A DNA stretch of 64,000 nucleotides from a virus. Under the pieces are notes generated by a model. It saw nothing but the letters and a program-made list of their open reading frames with translations, was not told the DNA's origin and searched no databases. The position numbers were made by a program, and so were the translations under genes. The stretch covers positions 49,819-113,818 of IMG/VR virus record IMGVR_UViG_3300010413_000005. One strand, written 5' to 3'. Every line of letters begins with the position of its first letter. Positions within the stretch are counted from its first letter, which is position 1. Shown here in pieces: positions 52,675 through 60,200 of this stretch.

Positions 52675-52974
52675 TTATTCGTACGCGACCGCTCGACAGA
52701 GCTCTCCGCTGACGTTCAGATCTGCATCTGCGCCTAGCGAAAATCCGTTGGATAGCGGAGTGATGCCGTTAGTGGTGATAACGGACATGGTGCCGTCGGT
52801 CACCGTCTTTACGGCGCTATCGTCCGCCATGCCTTCGACCCAGTCAGCCTTGCAAAGACCGCTGACGTTGAAGACTTCGATTCTCTTCGGTCGAAAATCG
52901 AAAGTGCGGATGTTCATATCCGCTCCGGTTCCGTAAAACGATCTGACTTGTACTCGAGAAACGCCTGAACTCAT
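52675..52974 (-). CDS. Small virion protein
   Basis: A 99-residue protein, beta-rich (VSRVQVRSFYGTGADMNIRTFDFRPKRIEVFNVSG), ending with GELCRAVAYE. The motif 'F-R-P-K-R-I-E-V-x-N' recurs in small phage head-tail proteins. ATG at 52974 has a perfect GGAGGTG seven bases upstream. Its neighbour at 52243 is similar in size and style, so they may be paired decoration proteins. Confidence 0.6.
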   Translation of the reverse strand: MSSGVSRVQVRSFYGTGADMNIRTFDFRPKRIEVFNVSGLCKADWVEGMADDSAVKTVTDGTMSVITTNGITPLSNGFSLGADADLNVSGELCRAVAYE

Positions 52975-53009
52975 TTTCCACCTCCTAATTGTTGGAACGT
53001 TCCTTGACA

Positions 53010-53039
53010 GCTTACAGTTCGAATTCCAAAACTGCAAGC
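53010..53039 (-). terminator. Hairpin upstream of the 99-residue virion gene
   Basis: Ten-base arms (GCTTGCAGTT / AACTGTAAGC on the minus strand, one G-U pair) with a 10-base loop lie in the 129-base gap 52975-53103. A perfect palindrome GGAACGTTCC (52994-53003) follows. No T-run follows, so this is either a processing/stability element or a binding site. I see no gene in the gap. Confidence 0.35.
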
Positions 53040-53103
53040 CTGCTTTCGCTAGGAACTGGTTAGGAGGTTAGAATATCTCTGAATTTTGGAAGAAGTCTAA
53101 TTT

Positions 53104-53979
53104 TCAAACGGCGCCGTATACGCGTTTAGGATCGATTTGTCCGTTGTGTATCCAATCGGCCCAAGTCCTTACTACCTTCCACTCCTTGGAATCGAGCTGT
53201 CTCCAACTCCAGAATGTGAATCCGTCGACGAACAATTTTCCGAATTGTGTAAACTTGAAAAGGTGTTCGTTCATATTTTCGCCGGAGTTCTTTCCGAAGG
53301 CCGGAACCGATGGAATGATTCTTTGCCAACCCAACTCCGACCACTTGTTCACTCCGCGTTTTACGTCTTCTCTGCCTACAGAATACAACTGAGGAGAACC
53401 AATTCCGAATCCTCCGAATACTTCCCATGGGAAATTTTTGTGCGCCATAGCCATGCCGTAGCTGGTGGTTCCGGCATCGAGACTTTCGTCCATAGCATCC
53501 AACATCAAATCGATCAACGTGCGCGCTTGTTTGTAACGAGTCTGTTTGGGTCCGGTGGATTTCACGCCCTTCGCGTATTCGGGTTGTTTTCTCATGGTCA
53601 AGTCTTTTGCCGCGGCGCCCTTCCATTTGTAAAACACTTCCGGATCGATCCACCAACCGTTCACGGTTCCGTCGCAAACCTTGGTTACGTCTACGAATCG
53701 TTGGACGAACGAACCTTCCCAACCTCCGCGCGGAAATCCCCAAAGCAACACGGTTATTCCGCGTTCGGCGAACGCCTCCGCGTAGCGCGCGATCAACTCT
53801 CCGCTTTTCCCGTTGGAATACAACTCGATATCTCTGCCGTTCTTTTGTTCTTGCCACATCGCCATGATGGCTACGAAGCTGATTCTGTTATTCCAGGCCT
53901 TGTACGCCGCTTGTTTCGGCGTTCCGTGCTTCGATTCATTCAATCCTCTGAGATACACTCCGATTCCGTCAACACTCAT
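53104..53979 (-). CDS. TIM-barrel glycoside hydrolase-like protein
   Basis: A 291-residue protein with eight candidate strand-helix repeats: GIGVYLRGL, ISFVAIMAMWQE, ITVLLWGFPRGG, VNGWWIDPEVFYKW, TSYGMAMAHKNFPW, IGSPQLYSVG, QRIIPSVPAFG, VDGFTFWSWRQLD. The acid in WWIDPE near residue 112 could be catalytic, as in GH18/GH25-type enzymes. It could be the endolysin or a virion-bound wall hydrolase; there is no signal peptide. The start overlaps the preceding gene by 11 bases. Confidence 0.65.
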   Translation of the reverse strand: MSVDGIGVYLRGLNESKHGTPKQAAYKAWNNRISFVAIMAMWQEQKNGRDIELYSNGKSGELIARYAEAFAERGITVLLWGFPRGGWEGSFVQRFVDVTKVCDGTVNGWWIDPEVFYKWKGAAAKDLTMRKQPEYAKGVKSTGPKQTRYKQARTLIDLMLDAMDESLDAGTTSYGMAMAHKNFPWEVFGGFGIGSPQLYSVGREDVKRGVNKWSELGWQRIIPSVPAFGKNSGENMNEHLFKFTQFGKLFVDGFTFWSWRQLDSKEWKVVRTWADWIHNGQIDPKRVYGAV

Positions 53980-54640
53980 CGCGCACCTTGCCCTTCTTTT
54001 TCTTCTTCTTCTTTTTCTTCTTCGGTTTGTTCTTTTCCGATTCCTTTTCGCTTTCTAAAGCAGCCAATTCGGCATCTATAATTGATTCCTCCGAAGTATC
54101 TACGGAAGGACCGTAATGCGTATCGCCGGCATTCAAAGACATAATGTCGATTTCTCCGAACTTGCTCATCAATCCGGACAATTTGACATTCTGCTTCAAA
54201 ATCATATCCGTCAATTCTTTATCGCTAATGTCGGCTATCAACATTCCGTTGAAGATTTCCCTGCGGTCCGGTTCCTTCTTGATCACTCCGAACTGCATTC
54301 CCTTGTCCACGATTTTGTCCGTCAATTCCGAACGTAGACGAATCGCTCCGACCATAGCGTTGTATTGTTTCTTTTGATCCAATCCGGTTATCAAATCGGT
54401 CAGAGCTTTCATATTGCGTCGTTGTTCAATTACGTATTGTACATAAAAATGCTCTCTCGGGACTCCGCGGAGTTCTGCCGCCTTGGCCTCCAACATGGCA
54501 TTTTTGATTTGTAAATACGTTTCTTCCGACCATCCCAGATTCTCCGGAATCTTTTCTTCTTCGACGTCGCCGCGAAGGAGCTCCCCATACAATACAGCGA
54601 TCGCGGCCATCATATCTTTCTTGGACAATTTATCAGACAT
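53969..54640 (-). CDS. Candidate terminase small subunit with poly-Lys tail
   Basis: A 223-residue protein. The N-terminal two-thirds are helical with an HTH-like opening (KKDMMAAIAVLYGELLRGDVEEEKIPENLGWSEETYLQIKNAMLEAK) and a central coiled region, the usual form of TerS. The C-terminal tail is acidic and then carries a run of ten lysines interrupted by a glycine. Position fits: upstream of the large terminase in the same operon. The HTH gene at 56027 is an alternative TerS. Confidence 0.5.
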   Translation of the reverse strand: MSDKLSKKDMMAAIAVLYGELLRGDVEEEKIPENLGWSEETYLQIKNAMLEAKAAELRGVPREHFYVQYVIEQRRNMKALTDLITGLDQKKQYNAMVGAIRLRSELTDKIVDKGMQFGVIKKEPDRREIFNGMLIADISDKELTDMILKQNVKLSGLMSKFGEIDIMSLNAGDTHYGPSVDTSEESIIDAELAALESEKESEKNKPKKKKKKKKKKGKVRDEC

Positions 54641-54650
54641 ATGGTATATT

Positions 54651-54905
54651 CTACCTATTTCTACAAACGGGGCATCCTATTTCGTGTATCCTCTTCAATA
54701 CTTCTTCAGCTTTTGAAAGGTGCGTCCATCCGTACCAACGTCCGCATTTACACCTCAAAGCGAATTCTTCTATCGGACGTTGGGAACGCATACCTGTGTC
54801 GGCCAGGCGCCAAGTAAGATTCAGATTGCCTCGATACCGATCCCAAGTATCAAGACTCTCCCGGAGGAGCTCCAGCTTGCCCGTCTTCTGCTTCTTCTTT
54901 GACAT
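54651..54905 (-). CDS. Zinc-ribbon protein, 84 residues
   Basis: A small protein with two cysteine pairs: CKCG (53-56) and CPVC (78-81). The first is followed by RWYGWTHLSKAEEVLKRIHEIG, so it is a rubredoxin-like zinc ribbon. The N-terminus is basic and helical. It overlaps the upstream gene by 56 bases; the Shine-Dalgarno site is weak. Function unknown, probably nucleic acid binding. Confidence 0.6.
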   Translation of the reverse strand: MSKKKQKTGKLELLRESLDTWDRYRGNLNLTWRLADTGMRSQRPIEEFALRCKCGRWYGWTHLSKAEEVLKRIHEIGCPVCRNR

Positions 54906-55299
54906 TCTCGTCGGTTCCTTCTGCTTCCTTTTGTTCGGATGCCGCTTTTGCCTTTTCTTCTTCCTGTTTCCTTCTTGCTTCTTCCAATCGAGCTTTCATC
55001 CTTTTCGAGAATTCTTCTTCGATCATATCGGCCGCGTCGAAAGCATATTTCACAGCTTCTGCGAGTTCTTCTTCGTCGTCAGATTCGACCGGTTGGGCGC
55101 TCAAGAATATCTCTCTTACGTCGTTGCGATATATTTCGACGCTGGAAGTGAACGAGTTGCCCATTTCCAAGTTGTGGAGACGCTGGTCTAGCGTTCCTAA
55201 GATCTGCGCTATGTAATTCAACCTTTTGGCGGTCGTCAATTCGCTCTGGTTAGGAGCGTTGCTGTTTACCAATATTTTCCTGTGACTTTTATTCTTCAT
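54850..55299 (-). CDS. Hypothetical protein with charged coiled-coil tail
   Basis: A 149-residue protein. Residues 20-60 hold an ordered helix (ELTTAKRLNYIAQILGTLDQRLHNLE). After an acidic segment a long coiled coil of E, K, A and R runs from about 85 to 130, then a Gly/Pro-rich acidic end. ATG at 55299 has GGAG eight bases upstream and shares ATGA with the previous gene. Function unknown. Confidence 0.6.
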   Translation of the reverse strand: MKNKSHRKILVNSNAPNQSELTTAKRLNYIAQILGTLDQRLHNLEMGNSFTSSVEIYRNDVREIFLSAQPVESDDEEELAEAVKYAFDAADMIEEEFSKRMKARLEEARRKQEEEKAKAASEQKEAEGTDENVKEEAEDGQAGAPPGES

Positions 55300-55712
55300 T
55301 GCATCATCTCCTTTGGAATTGGTTTCTTCGAAGACTCCCAACCGTTCTCTCCATTTTTCAAAGTTCCGTCCTCTACCATTACCGCGATCCTATCAAATAT
55401 CTCCGCGTACACAGCCCTGGCTGTGCTTCTGCTGATAGAAGTAACGGACGGAGTGCAATGTTTCGTCGATACTTCGATAATCAACGATTGGACTATCTCG
55501 GGCATTCCTTCCTCTATCAAGACCAACATCGCAGAATCGTTTATCAGCATTACGGCCGCAGCGGGATAGACGTCGTCCACGTTAGGAATAGCGAACAACT
55601 TGTTGTAAGTAGGTCCTCCTACGCTAGATCCAATGTGGAATGTAACGGTTTCCGGCCTGCGAATCTCACATCCCATGCATCGAATTGTATGCTTAATTGG
55701 TATCGGATCCAC
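55296..55712 (-). CDS. Hypothetical protein, Nudix/phage-like unknown fold
   Basis: A 138-residue protein of alternating strands and helices (ETVTFHIGSSVGGPTYNKLFAIP, AAAVMLINDSAMLVLIEEGMPEIVQSLIIEVSTKH). C12 and C15 (CMGC) near the start may pair or bind metal. I do not recognise a family; the Nudix box is absent. It overlaps both neighbours by a few bases, so it is part of the packaging operon. Confidence 0.55.
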   Translation of the reverse strand: MDPIPIKHTIRCMGCEIRRPETVTFHIGSSVGGPTYNKLFAIPNVDDVYPAAAVMLINDSAMLVLIEEGMPEIVQSLIIEVSTKHCTPSVTSISRSTARAVYAEIFDRIAVMVEDGTLKNGENGWESSKKPIPKEMMQ

Positions 55713-56025
55713 GATTTACTATCCTCGAAATCTTCACTCTGAGCCAAACGAACGTAAATTTGAACCGAAGCCACGATCTTTTCCACCACGGAAGAGAACG
55801 ATACATCAGTTCCGCGCGCCGCTTTACCTCTGAATCGCTGATTTGCCTCAGCACTCCAGCACGAATCAGTTGCAACAGCGCTTTGGTTTTGCGCTTTTTC
55901 TCCGATGGAGCCAGCGCTTTCTCCTTCTCGATGGCTTTCATTTCCATGTATTGGCGCCAAGCTCTGACTTCGGTTTTTCCGTACGGCTGCCTTCTCAACT
56001 CATAATTGGACTTTCTCGAACCCAT
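55693..56025 (-). CDS. Basic hypothetical protein
   Basis: A 110-residue, highly basic protein (KKRKTKALLQLIRAGVLRQISDSEVKRRAELMYRSLPWWKRSWLRFKFTFVWLR is its middle region, described by Lys/Arg plus Trp). It might bind DNA, RNA or a membrane through the aromatic-basic helix near 72-93. ATG at 56025 has AAGGTG upstream; the longer frame upstream would overlap the HTH gene by 68 bases. Confidence 0.6.
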   Translation of the reverse strand: MGSRKSNYELRRQPYGKTEVRAWRQYMEMKAIEKEKALAPSEKKRKTKALLQLIRAGVLRQISDSEVKRRAELMYRSLPWWKRSWLRFKFTFVWLRVKISRIVNRGSDTN

Positions 56026-56026
56026 T

Positions 56027-56584
56027 TTACACCTTGCCTTTGAGTTGTTTCTCCAATTCTGGGAATTCCGTTTCCAATACTTTCCGTTGAGCATGACTCA
56101 ACGGTTTGCTCGAATGTTTTATGTCTATATCCGAAGCCAACGAAGCTGAAATTCCGTACTTGGCCTCTACGACATCGTATGCTCCGGATGATAGATGTAT
56201 GGCCGAGATACGATGTGAAAGTAGCAATTCGAATTCGGATATGAGTCGTCGAATGGAAGCTGTTGACATTTTGGTTTTCTCGGCCAACAACTTCGTTCCC
56301 ACTCCGTCGCGCCGCTTATGCCACAAATAGTGTTGTACTCTCAAATTGAATTTGCGATTCGGACCGGGAGATGATCTGTTGTAACAATTCAGAACTGAAC
56401 CTCTCGGCTGTACTTCCTTCCAAGTCGCTCCGGTCGCTATCTTGTACGCCGTTTGATATTTCACGCCCATGGATTCGGAGACTTCTTCTATGGTCTCTCC
56501 GGCGAATACGCGCTCCTTTATCTCGGATGCGATTCTGCTGGTTATCACCGCTTTCGGGTGACTTTCTCCCTTAGGACGCGACAT
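56027..56584 (-). CDS. Helix-turn-helix DNA-binding protein
   Basis: A 185-residue protein. The N-terminal part has an HTH: ITSRIASEIKERVFAGETIEEVSESMGVKYQTAYKIATG (residues about 14-52). A second possible HTH is LLAEKTKMSTASIRRLISEFELLLSH near 100-125. It could be a regulator or the terminase small subunit. The gene lies just after the dCMP deaminase gene and before the packaging block. Confidence 0.65.
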   Translation of the reverse strand: MSRPKGESHPKAVITSRIASEIKERVFAGETIEEVSESMGVKYQTAYKIATGATWKEVQPRGSVLNCYNRSSPGPNRKFNLRVQHYLWHKRRDGVGTKLLAEKTKMSTASIRRLISEFELLLSHRISAIHLSSGAYDVVEAKYGISASLASDIDIKHSSKPLSHAQRKVLETEFPELEKQLKGKV

Positions 56585-56594
56585 GAATCACATA

Positions 56595-57107
56595 TCAATA
56601 GGTTTGGATTTTGTTCTCGATATGTGTTAGTTCGATGCCGATCTTTTCGAACATGTCGAACGTTTCTTGCGACGCCTGATAAATCCGTTGCGCTACCACT
56701 CGAACGATTCCGACTCGGATAATGGCCATGGCGCATTGCCTGCAAGGAGTCATCCTGCAATACAAGGTTCCTCCTGTAATGGATATTCCGAATTCTGCCG
56801 CCTGTAAGATAGCGTTCATTTCGGCGTGTATGGTACGAACGCAGTGCTGCGTCACCCTGTCCACCGTTCCGGCGCTCTCTCCTTGGGAAGCTTTCAGGTG
56901 TGCTACGTTCTTGAATAGGTGCCCTACGTCGTCGCAATGTGGCAATCCCGGAGGAGAACCTACATAACCGGTCGTCAACAGTTTGTTGTCTCTTACGATG
57001 ACGCATCCGGAGCGACCGCGGTCGCATGTGGCTCTTTTAGAAACCACGTCCATCATCTCCATCCAGTACGTGTCCCAATCCGGACGAACGTATTTTTCAT
57101 TGTTCAT
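56595..57107 (-). CDS. dcd-like: dCMP (deoxycytidylate) deaminase
   Basis: A 170-residue zinc enzyme. It has HAEMNAI (94-100, zinc ligand H94 and proton-shuttle E96) and CRMTPCRQC (zinc ligands C122 and C125). The N-terminal TYWMEMMDVVSKRATCDRGRSGCVIVRD matches ComEB/dCMP deaminase. It converts dCMP to dUMP, the precursor of dTMP, for phage DNA synthesis. No thymidylate synthase gene lies in this window. A perfect GGAGG site precedes the ATG. Confidence 0.9.
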   Translation of the reverse strand: MNNEKYVRPDWDTYWMEMMDVVSKRATCDRGRSGCVIVRDNKLLTTGYVGSPPGLPHCDDVGHLFKNVAHLKASQGESAGTVDRVTQHCVRTIHAEMNAILQAAEFGISITGGTLYCRMTPCRQCAMAIIRVGIVRVVAQRIYQASQETFDMFEKIGIELTHIENKIQTY

Positions 57108-57168
57108 ATCGACCTCCTGAATTAAGTAACAACCGCATGTCCGCGGTTATGAAACTAGTCGAACGACG

Positions 57169-57519
57169 TTACGACGCTTCACAGACCGCGGACAAACGAT
57201 TCTTCGCGCGCCGATCTCGAAACGCAGCCGCGCGCCGGCCGGCCGCGACATTGTGGTTGTTGATTTGTCTTTTCACTTCGGAAGCGACGTCGCGCGGAAT
57301 GTCCTTGATCTTGCCGTCCGCGGTCTTGCCGAAGCAAATCAGAAAGTACGGTCGGTGCCCGCGTATGTTGTATCCGGGATACGCATAAACGTCCTCCGTG
57401 TGGAATCCTTCGTCGTCCACCCATCGAATCTCGACATTGTGAGGCGGATGCGTATCAACGGGCACACCGTGCTCGTCTTTGAGAGTCCACCAAATATCGC
57501 ATTTTACGTCGCTAAACAT
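57169..57519 (-). CDS. Hypothetical early protein
   Basis: A 116-residue protein: N-terminal beta-rich part (CDIWWTLKDEHGVPVDTHPPHNVEIRWVDDEG) and a helical, Arg-rich end (RRAAAFRDRRAKNRL). No motif recognised. Between its start and the next gene upstream are 27 bases; a 61-base gap follows it. Confidence 0.55.
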   Translation of the reverse strand: MFSDVKCDIWWTLKDEHGVPVDTHPPHNVEIRWVDDEGFHTEDVYAYPGYNIRGHRPYFLICFGKTADGKIKDIPRDVASEVKRQINNHNVAAGRRAAAFRDRRAKNRLSAVCEAS

Positions 57520-57546
57520 GACACTATCGTCTATAATAACGTATTT

Positions 57547-57840
57547 TTACCGTCGTAGTAAACTGTTATTTTTCTTTTCCTCTCTAATTTCACGAATGAA
57601 TGTGTACGGATTTTCCGCTTCCAATCCGTCTCCCAGCTGATCGTCATCGATATCTCCGGCGATTCTCATCATAGCCAACTTGGCAGTGGGAGAATTCCTA
57701 ACGGCTATCGACAACTTCAGAATCTTGACCGCGCTGTCTTTCTCTTCCCGAGCGCCGGCCGCGCGACCGCGTTCATAGGTAGCGTTGGCCACAACCAGCA
57801 TTAGGACTAACATCACCACGAATACGATTACTGTTATCAT
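57547..57840 (-). CDS. Membrane-anchored small protein
   Basis: A 97-residue protein with one N-terminal membrane span (MITVIVFVVMLVLMLVVANA, 1-20) and a cytosolic or periplasmic helical tail. It has GGAG before ATG. Type II-like topology; could be a spanin-like, exclusion or host-interaction protein. No family recognised. Confidence 0.65.
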   Translation of the reverse strand: MITVIVFVVMLVLMLVVANATYERGRAAGAREEKDSAVKILKLSIAVRNSPTAKLAMMRIAGDIDDDQLGDGLEAENPYTFIREIREEKKNNSLLRR

Positions 57841-57841
57841 T

Positions 57842-58048
57842 TTAGACTCCTAATCTCAACTCTAGTTTGGCCACCCTTTTGGATAACTTATGGTTCGTCT
57901 TGATCAAGGAATTGATCAGAACATCTCTTTTCTTCAATTCTTCAAGCAATTCCTTGCATCTGGCTACCGGATTGGTCGAACTCGTTTTGTTCAACCTTCT
58001 GAAATCTATCTCGAGCGTATCTGGCACCACCAATTTATGCTCCACCAC
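57842..58048 (-). CDS. Small coiled-coil protein
   Basis: A 68-residue protein: RCKELLEELKKRDVLINSLIKTNHKLSKRVAKLELRLGV forms a leucine heptad coil over residues 30-68. It starts with GTG after GGAGGAGG. It overlaps the preceding gene by 14 bases. Probably an oligomer or an adaptor; function unknown. Confidence 0.6.
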   Translation of the reverse strand: MVEHKLVVPDTLEIDFRRLNKTSSTNPVARCKELLEELKKRDVLINSLIKTNHKLSKRVAKLELRLGV

Positions 58049-58313
58049 AACCTCCTCCGTGCCCCTTGCATTTAGGGTTGGTTACGTCGTTCCAAGATAT
58101 CGCTTCGTTGGCCTTTGATAGCAATTCGGAAGTCTCCATCTCTGAAGACTCCAATTGGTTCGCGACCGCTTCTCCGCGGACCGGTTCTTGGATCTTCAAA
58201 ACGAAGACCAACAATTTCAGAATCAACTCGTCTCTTTCGGCATACGCTTTCTTCAAACGAGCAACTTCGGATTCCAGCTTTTCCACTCTATCTTTCATAG
58301 GTGTACCGTACAT
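58035..58313 (-). CDS. Coiled-coil protein with Cys/Gly tail
   Basis: A 92-residue protein. Residues 5-45 form a coiled coil (KDRVEKLESEVARLKKAYAERDELILKLLVF). The end holds CKGHGGGCGG, a possible metal or disulfide site. It resembles the neighbouring coiled-coil protein in style. ATG at 58313 has AGGTAG upstream; a later ATG five codons on is possible. Confidence 0.6.
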   Translation of the reverse strand: MYGTPMKDRVEKLESEVARLKKAYAERDELILKLLVFVLKIQEPVRGEAVANQLESSEMETSELLSKANEAISWNDVTNPKCKGHGGGCGGA

Positions 58314-58317
58314 TTTA

Positions 58318-58572
58318 CTACCTAGATGTAGGTGACCATTGTCGATTGGACGAGATATCGCCCAAAATCTCCATCTTGCCTTCGTAGTGTACGCTTCGAT
58401 GTTTCATCAGAAAGTCCAAAAGCGCCCTTCGCATCCCCTCAGCATACGGAGGATCTACGAATACGCCGGTAATCTTTCCGTCAATCACCTGTATTCTTCC
58501 CTTGGGCAAGTCGCGTCCGGAAACCTCGTACACCTCCAAAGTTGATTTCAATTCACATTTGAAAGTTGACAA
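58318..58572 (-). CDS. Hypothetical early protein, TTG start
   Basis: An 84-residue protein with mixed strands and helices (CELKSTLEVYEVSGRDLPKGRIQVIDGKITGVFVDPPYAEGMRRALLDFL). TTG at 58572 has AGGAG seven bases upstream. No family recognised; it is one of a run of small early genes. Confidence 0.6.
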   Translation of the reverse strand: MSTFKCELKSTLEVYEVSGRDLPKGRIQVIDGKITGVFVDPPYAEGMRRALLDFLMKHRSVHYEGKMEILGDISSNRQWSPTSR

Positions 58573-58581
58573 TTTGCTCTC

Positions 58582-58887
58582 CTATTCGTCTTCGGGAGAG
58601 GAGAACATCATATCCCAAACGTCCTTCTCCTCTTCGGTTTCGCTCGAGCGCCGATCCGCCTTGTGAAGCAAAGTGAGCGCTTGTAATTCTATCCACATTT
58701 GCGCTGCCTGTTTACCGTTCCAAGTGAAAGCTCCTCTCAATGGTCCGGTCGATTTCGCAGCTGCCTCTATCAACTCATACGGTCCCAAGCACCCTTCGTT
58801 CTCGTTCTTCAATCGTGATACTTCGGACAGCATCTCGTCTAACAAATCTGGATCAAAGTACGGCAATCCATTTTCGTCTTGTTGCAT
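58582..58887 (-). CDS. Acidic early protein
   Basis: A 101-residue protein with net acidic charge (start DENGLPYFDPDLLDEMLSEVS, end EEEKDVWDMMFSSPEDE). An ordered middle contains AAQMWIELQALTLLHKADRR. It may bind a basic host protein, as many early phage proteins do; no evidence for a specific target. It overlaps its upstream neighbour by one base (TAATG). Confidence 0.6.
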   Translation of the reverse strand: MQQDENGLPYFDPDLLDEMLSEVSRLKNENEGCLGPYELIEAAAKSTGPLRGAFTWNGKQAAQMWIELQALTLLHKADRRSSETEEEKDVWDMMFSSPEDE

Positions 58888-59111
58888 TAGATCTCCTCAT
58901 GGGAAGATATTAGCGTGTCGATATCGGTCACGCTGATCCTTCCGTCTCGAGATACGACTACGAAATCGCTGTAAGGGGCGCCGTTGTTTTTACCGACTGC
59001 CTCCACCTTCGCCACCGTTCCGTATCTTCTACTCCTCCACATAGATCCTTCTTTTACTGGAACTCGATCGTTATACCCTAACGCCTTGCGTATGATCGAT
59101 CTGATATTCAA
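58887..59111 (-). CDS. Hypothetical early protein, TTG start
   Basis: A 74-residue protein with a small SH3-like beta-barrel pattern (RVPVKEGSMWRSRRYGTVAKVEAVGKNNGAPYSDFVVVSRDGRISV). The TTG start gives a TTGA overlap with the previous gene; the Shine-Dalgarno site is weak. Similar small barrels bind nucleic acid or polymerase, but this is a guess. Confidence 0.5.
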   Translation of the reverse strand: MNIRSIIRKALGYNDRVPVKEGSMWRSRRYGTVAKVEAVGKNNGAPYSDFVVVSRDGRISVTDIDTLISSHEEI

Positions 59112-59356
59112 CCTTGTTCCCGGTTACGTGTGGGCGTGAATTTGTTGTGTACGCAATAAGCTCGTTCGGTCGCTCCGGAATATCTGAAGTGCCATTCTGA
59201 CAAACATTCGTCCAGACGCTTTCGAATCTCCTTTTTCGTTACTCCGAACTTGTCCGACAATTGCTTGATTGTGTATCCTTGCGCATCCGATTTGGCCAAG
59301 TAATTGATTAGTTGTTGGCTTGTAACGGTCGGTTTCCCTTTTCGATCCTTTTTCAT
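59108..59356 (-). CDS. Winged-helix DNA-binding protein
   Basis: An 82-residue protein with a winged-helix fold: TVTSQQLINYLAKSDAQGYTIKQLSDKFGVTKKEIRKRLDECL (10-52) and a basic wing (WHFRYSGATERAYCVHNK). It lies directly downstream of the iteron array, so it might regulate that region or replication. RBS is GGAGAG. A 22-base stretch inside it (59220-59241) is identical to the leader of the gene at 59616 (see findings). Confidence 0.65.
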   Translation of the reverse strand: MKKDRKGKPTVTSQQLINYLAKSDAQGYTIKQLSDKFGVTKKEIRKRLDECLSEWHFRYSGATERAYCVHNKFTPTRNREQG

Positions 59357-59423
59357 TTCTCTCCTTTATACTCAAAATATTTTGTAAATATGAATTTCGA
59401 TAAACCTGTGATTTTATGTTTTA

Positions 59424-59616
59424 TAATAATGTAAGCGTTTGAGAAAATAATGTAAGCGTTTGAGAAAATAATGTAAGCGCCTATTTTTATGGTATTTTAT
59501 ATTGGTCGTTTTATACCTTCCATCGATCTCGTTTTTACAATTCATCACAGTGAAAATAGAGACTAAAGTCGCGTAAAGTGATAATAGATAATATATTAGA
59601 AAGTATTGTAAGCGCC
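59424..59616. repeat. Iteron-like repeats, phased at 21 bp
   Basis: Three direct copies of AATAATGTAAGCG lie at 59424-59440, 59444-59461 and 59465-59482. The GTAAGCG cores begin at 59431, 59452 and 59473, exactly 21 bases apart, two turns of the helix. A fourth copy, TATTGTAAGCGCC, is at 59604-59616. The whole gap 59357-59615 is AT-rich and otherwise empty. The same motif, including its TTTTATAAT flank, occurs in the initiator gene. This looks like an initiator binding array and candidate second origin or control site. Confidence 0.7.
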
Positions 59617-59897
59617 TACGCTTTGATCAACGTGGATCTGTATTCTTCGGCGACCGCGAAAAACAAACTCTTCTCTTGTCCGGGAACCGGAACGATCGCG
59701 TAATCTTTTTCTACGTACGCTTCAGCCATAGTCAAGGTTTCGCTCAACGCGATTCCCGGAAGGATTTCTTCAGCTATGCGTAGCGCGTTGTTACATGCTT
59801 CTTCGGTTCCGGCCGGAGCAATACCGGTGAAAATCCAACTGTCCAGTTTCGCCGCAGCTTCGAGTCCAACTTGATAAATCTCTTTCATGGTTGCCAT
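59616..59897 (-). CDS. Early protein following promoter P3
   Basis: A 93-residue acidic, helical protein (EACNNALRIAEEILPGIALSETLTMAEAYVEKDYAIVPVPGQEKSLFFAVAEEYRS). No family recognised. The ATG has AAAGGAGATTCGAAA before it, the same leader type as three other early genes. The gene is transcribed from promoter 59935-59963. Its stop overlaps the last iteron copy. Confidence 0.65.
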   Translation of the reverse strand: MATMKEIYQVGLEAAAKLDSWIFTGIAPAGTEEACNNALRIAEEILPGIALSETLTMAEAYVEKDYAIVPVPGQEKSLFFAVAEEYRSTLIKA

Positions 59898-59934
59898 TTT
59901 CGAATCTCCTTTTTCGTTATGTCCCATTAAATTA

Positions 59935-59963
59935 AATATACGATATCTGATTGTAAAAGTAAA
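59935..59963 (-). promoter_or_regulatory. Early promoter P3 (TTTACT-N17-TATATT)
   Basis: -35 TTTACT (59963-59958), 17-base spacer, -10 TATATT (59940-59935), with an A-run upstream (T-run on the plus strand) that would act as an UP element. The whole block is nearly identical to P2 at 60924-60952, including the -35-adjacent TTTTACA. The product starts 38 bases downstream at 59897. The rest of 59898-60004 holds nothing else I can support. Confidence 0.8.
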
Positions 59964-60004
59964 GGGGTGGAAGCTATTTTTTTCAATTTAGGATGAATTA
60001 TTTT

Positions 60005-60124
60005 CTACCACAGCTTGATTTTTCGACGTGGGCGCCGTTTGATTTTGTTGATCTCGAGCTTTCCTCCGACGTACGAAGCCAAAACTATCGGTTTGTTCTG
60101 TGTGTTGCTATTGGACTTTTTCAC
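60005..60124 (-). CDS. 39-residue basic protein
   Basis: GTG at 60124 is preceded by AAGGAGATTCGAAG, the same leader as the neighbouring early genes. The product is 39 residues, neutral in its first half and very basic at the end (KIKRRPRRKIKLW). Such tails bind nucleic acid or phospholipid. It is too short to be recognised; the ribosome-binding site is the main support. Confidence 0.6.
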   Translation of the reverse strand: MKKSNSNTQNKPIVLASYVGGKLEINKIKRRPRRKIKLW

Positions 60125-60200
60125 CTTCGAATCTCCTTCTCGAGCGCTACGCTCGTCTTTCCGGTCGACCGAAGTCGACCGAATCGACCAACGTACAAGA

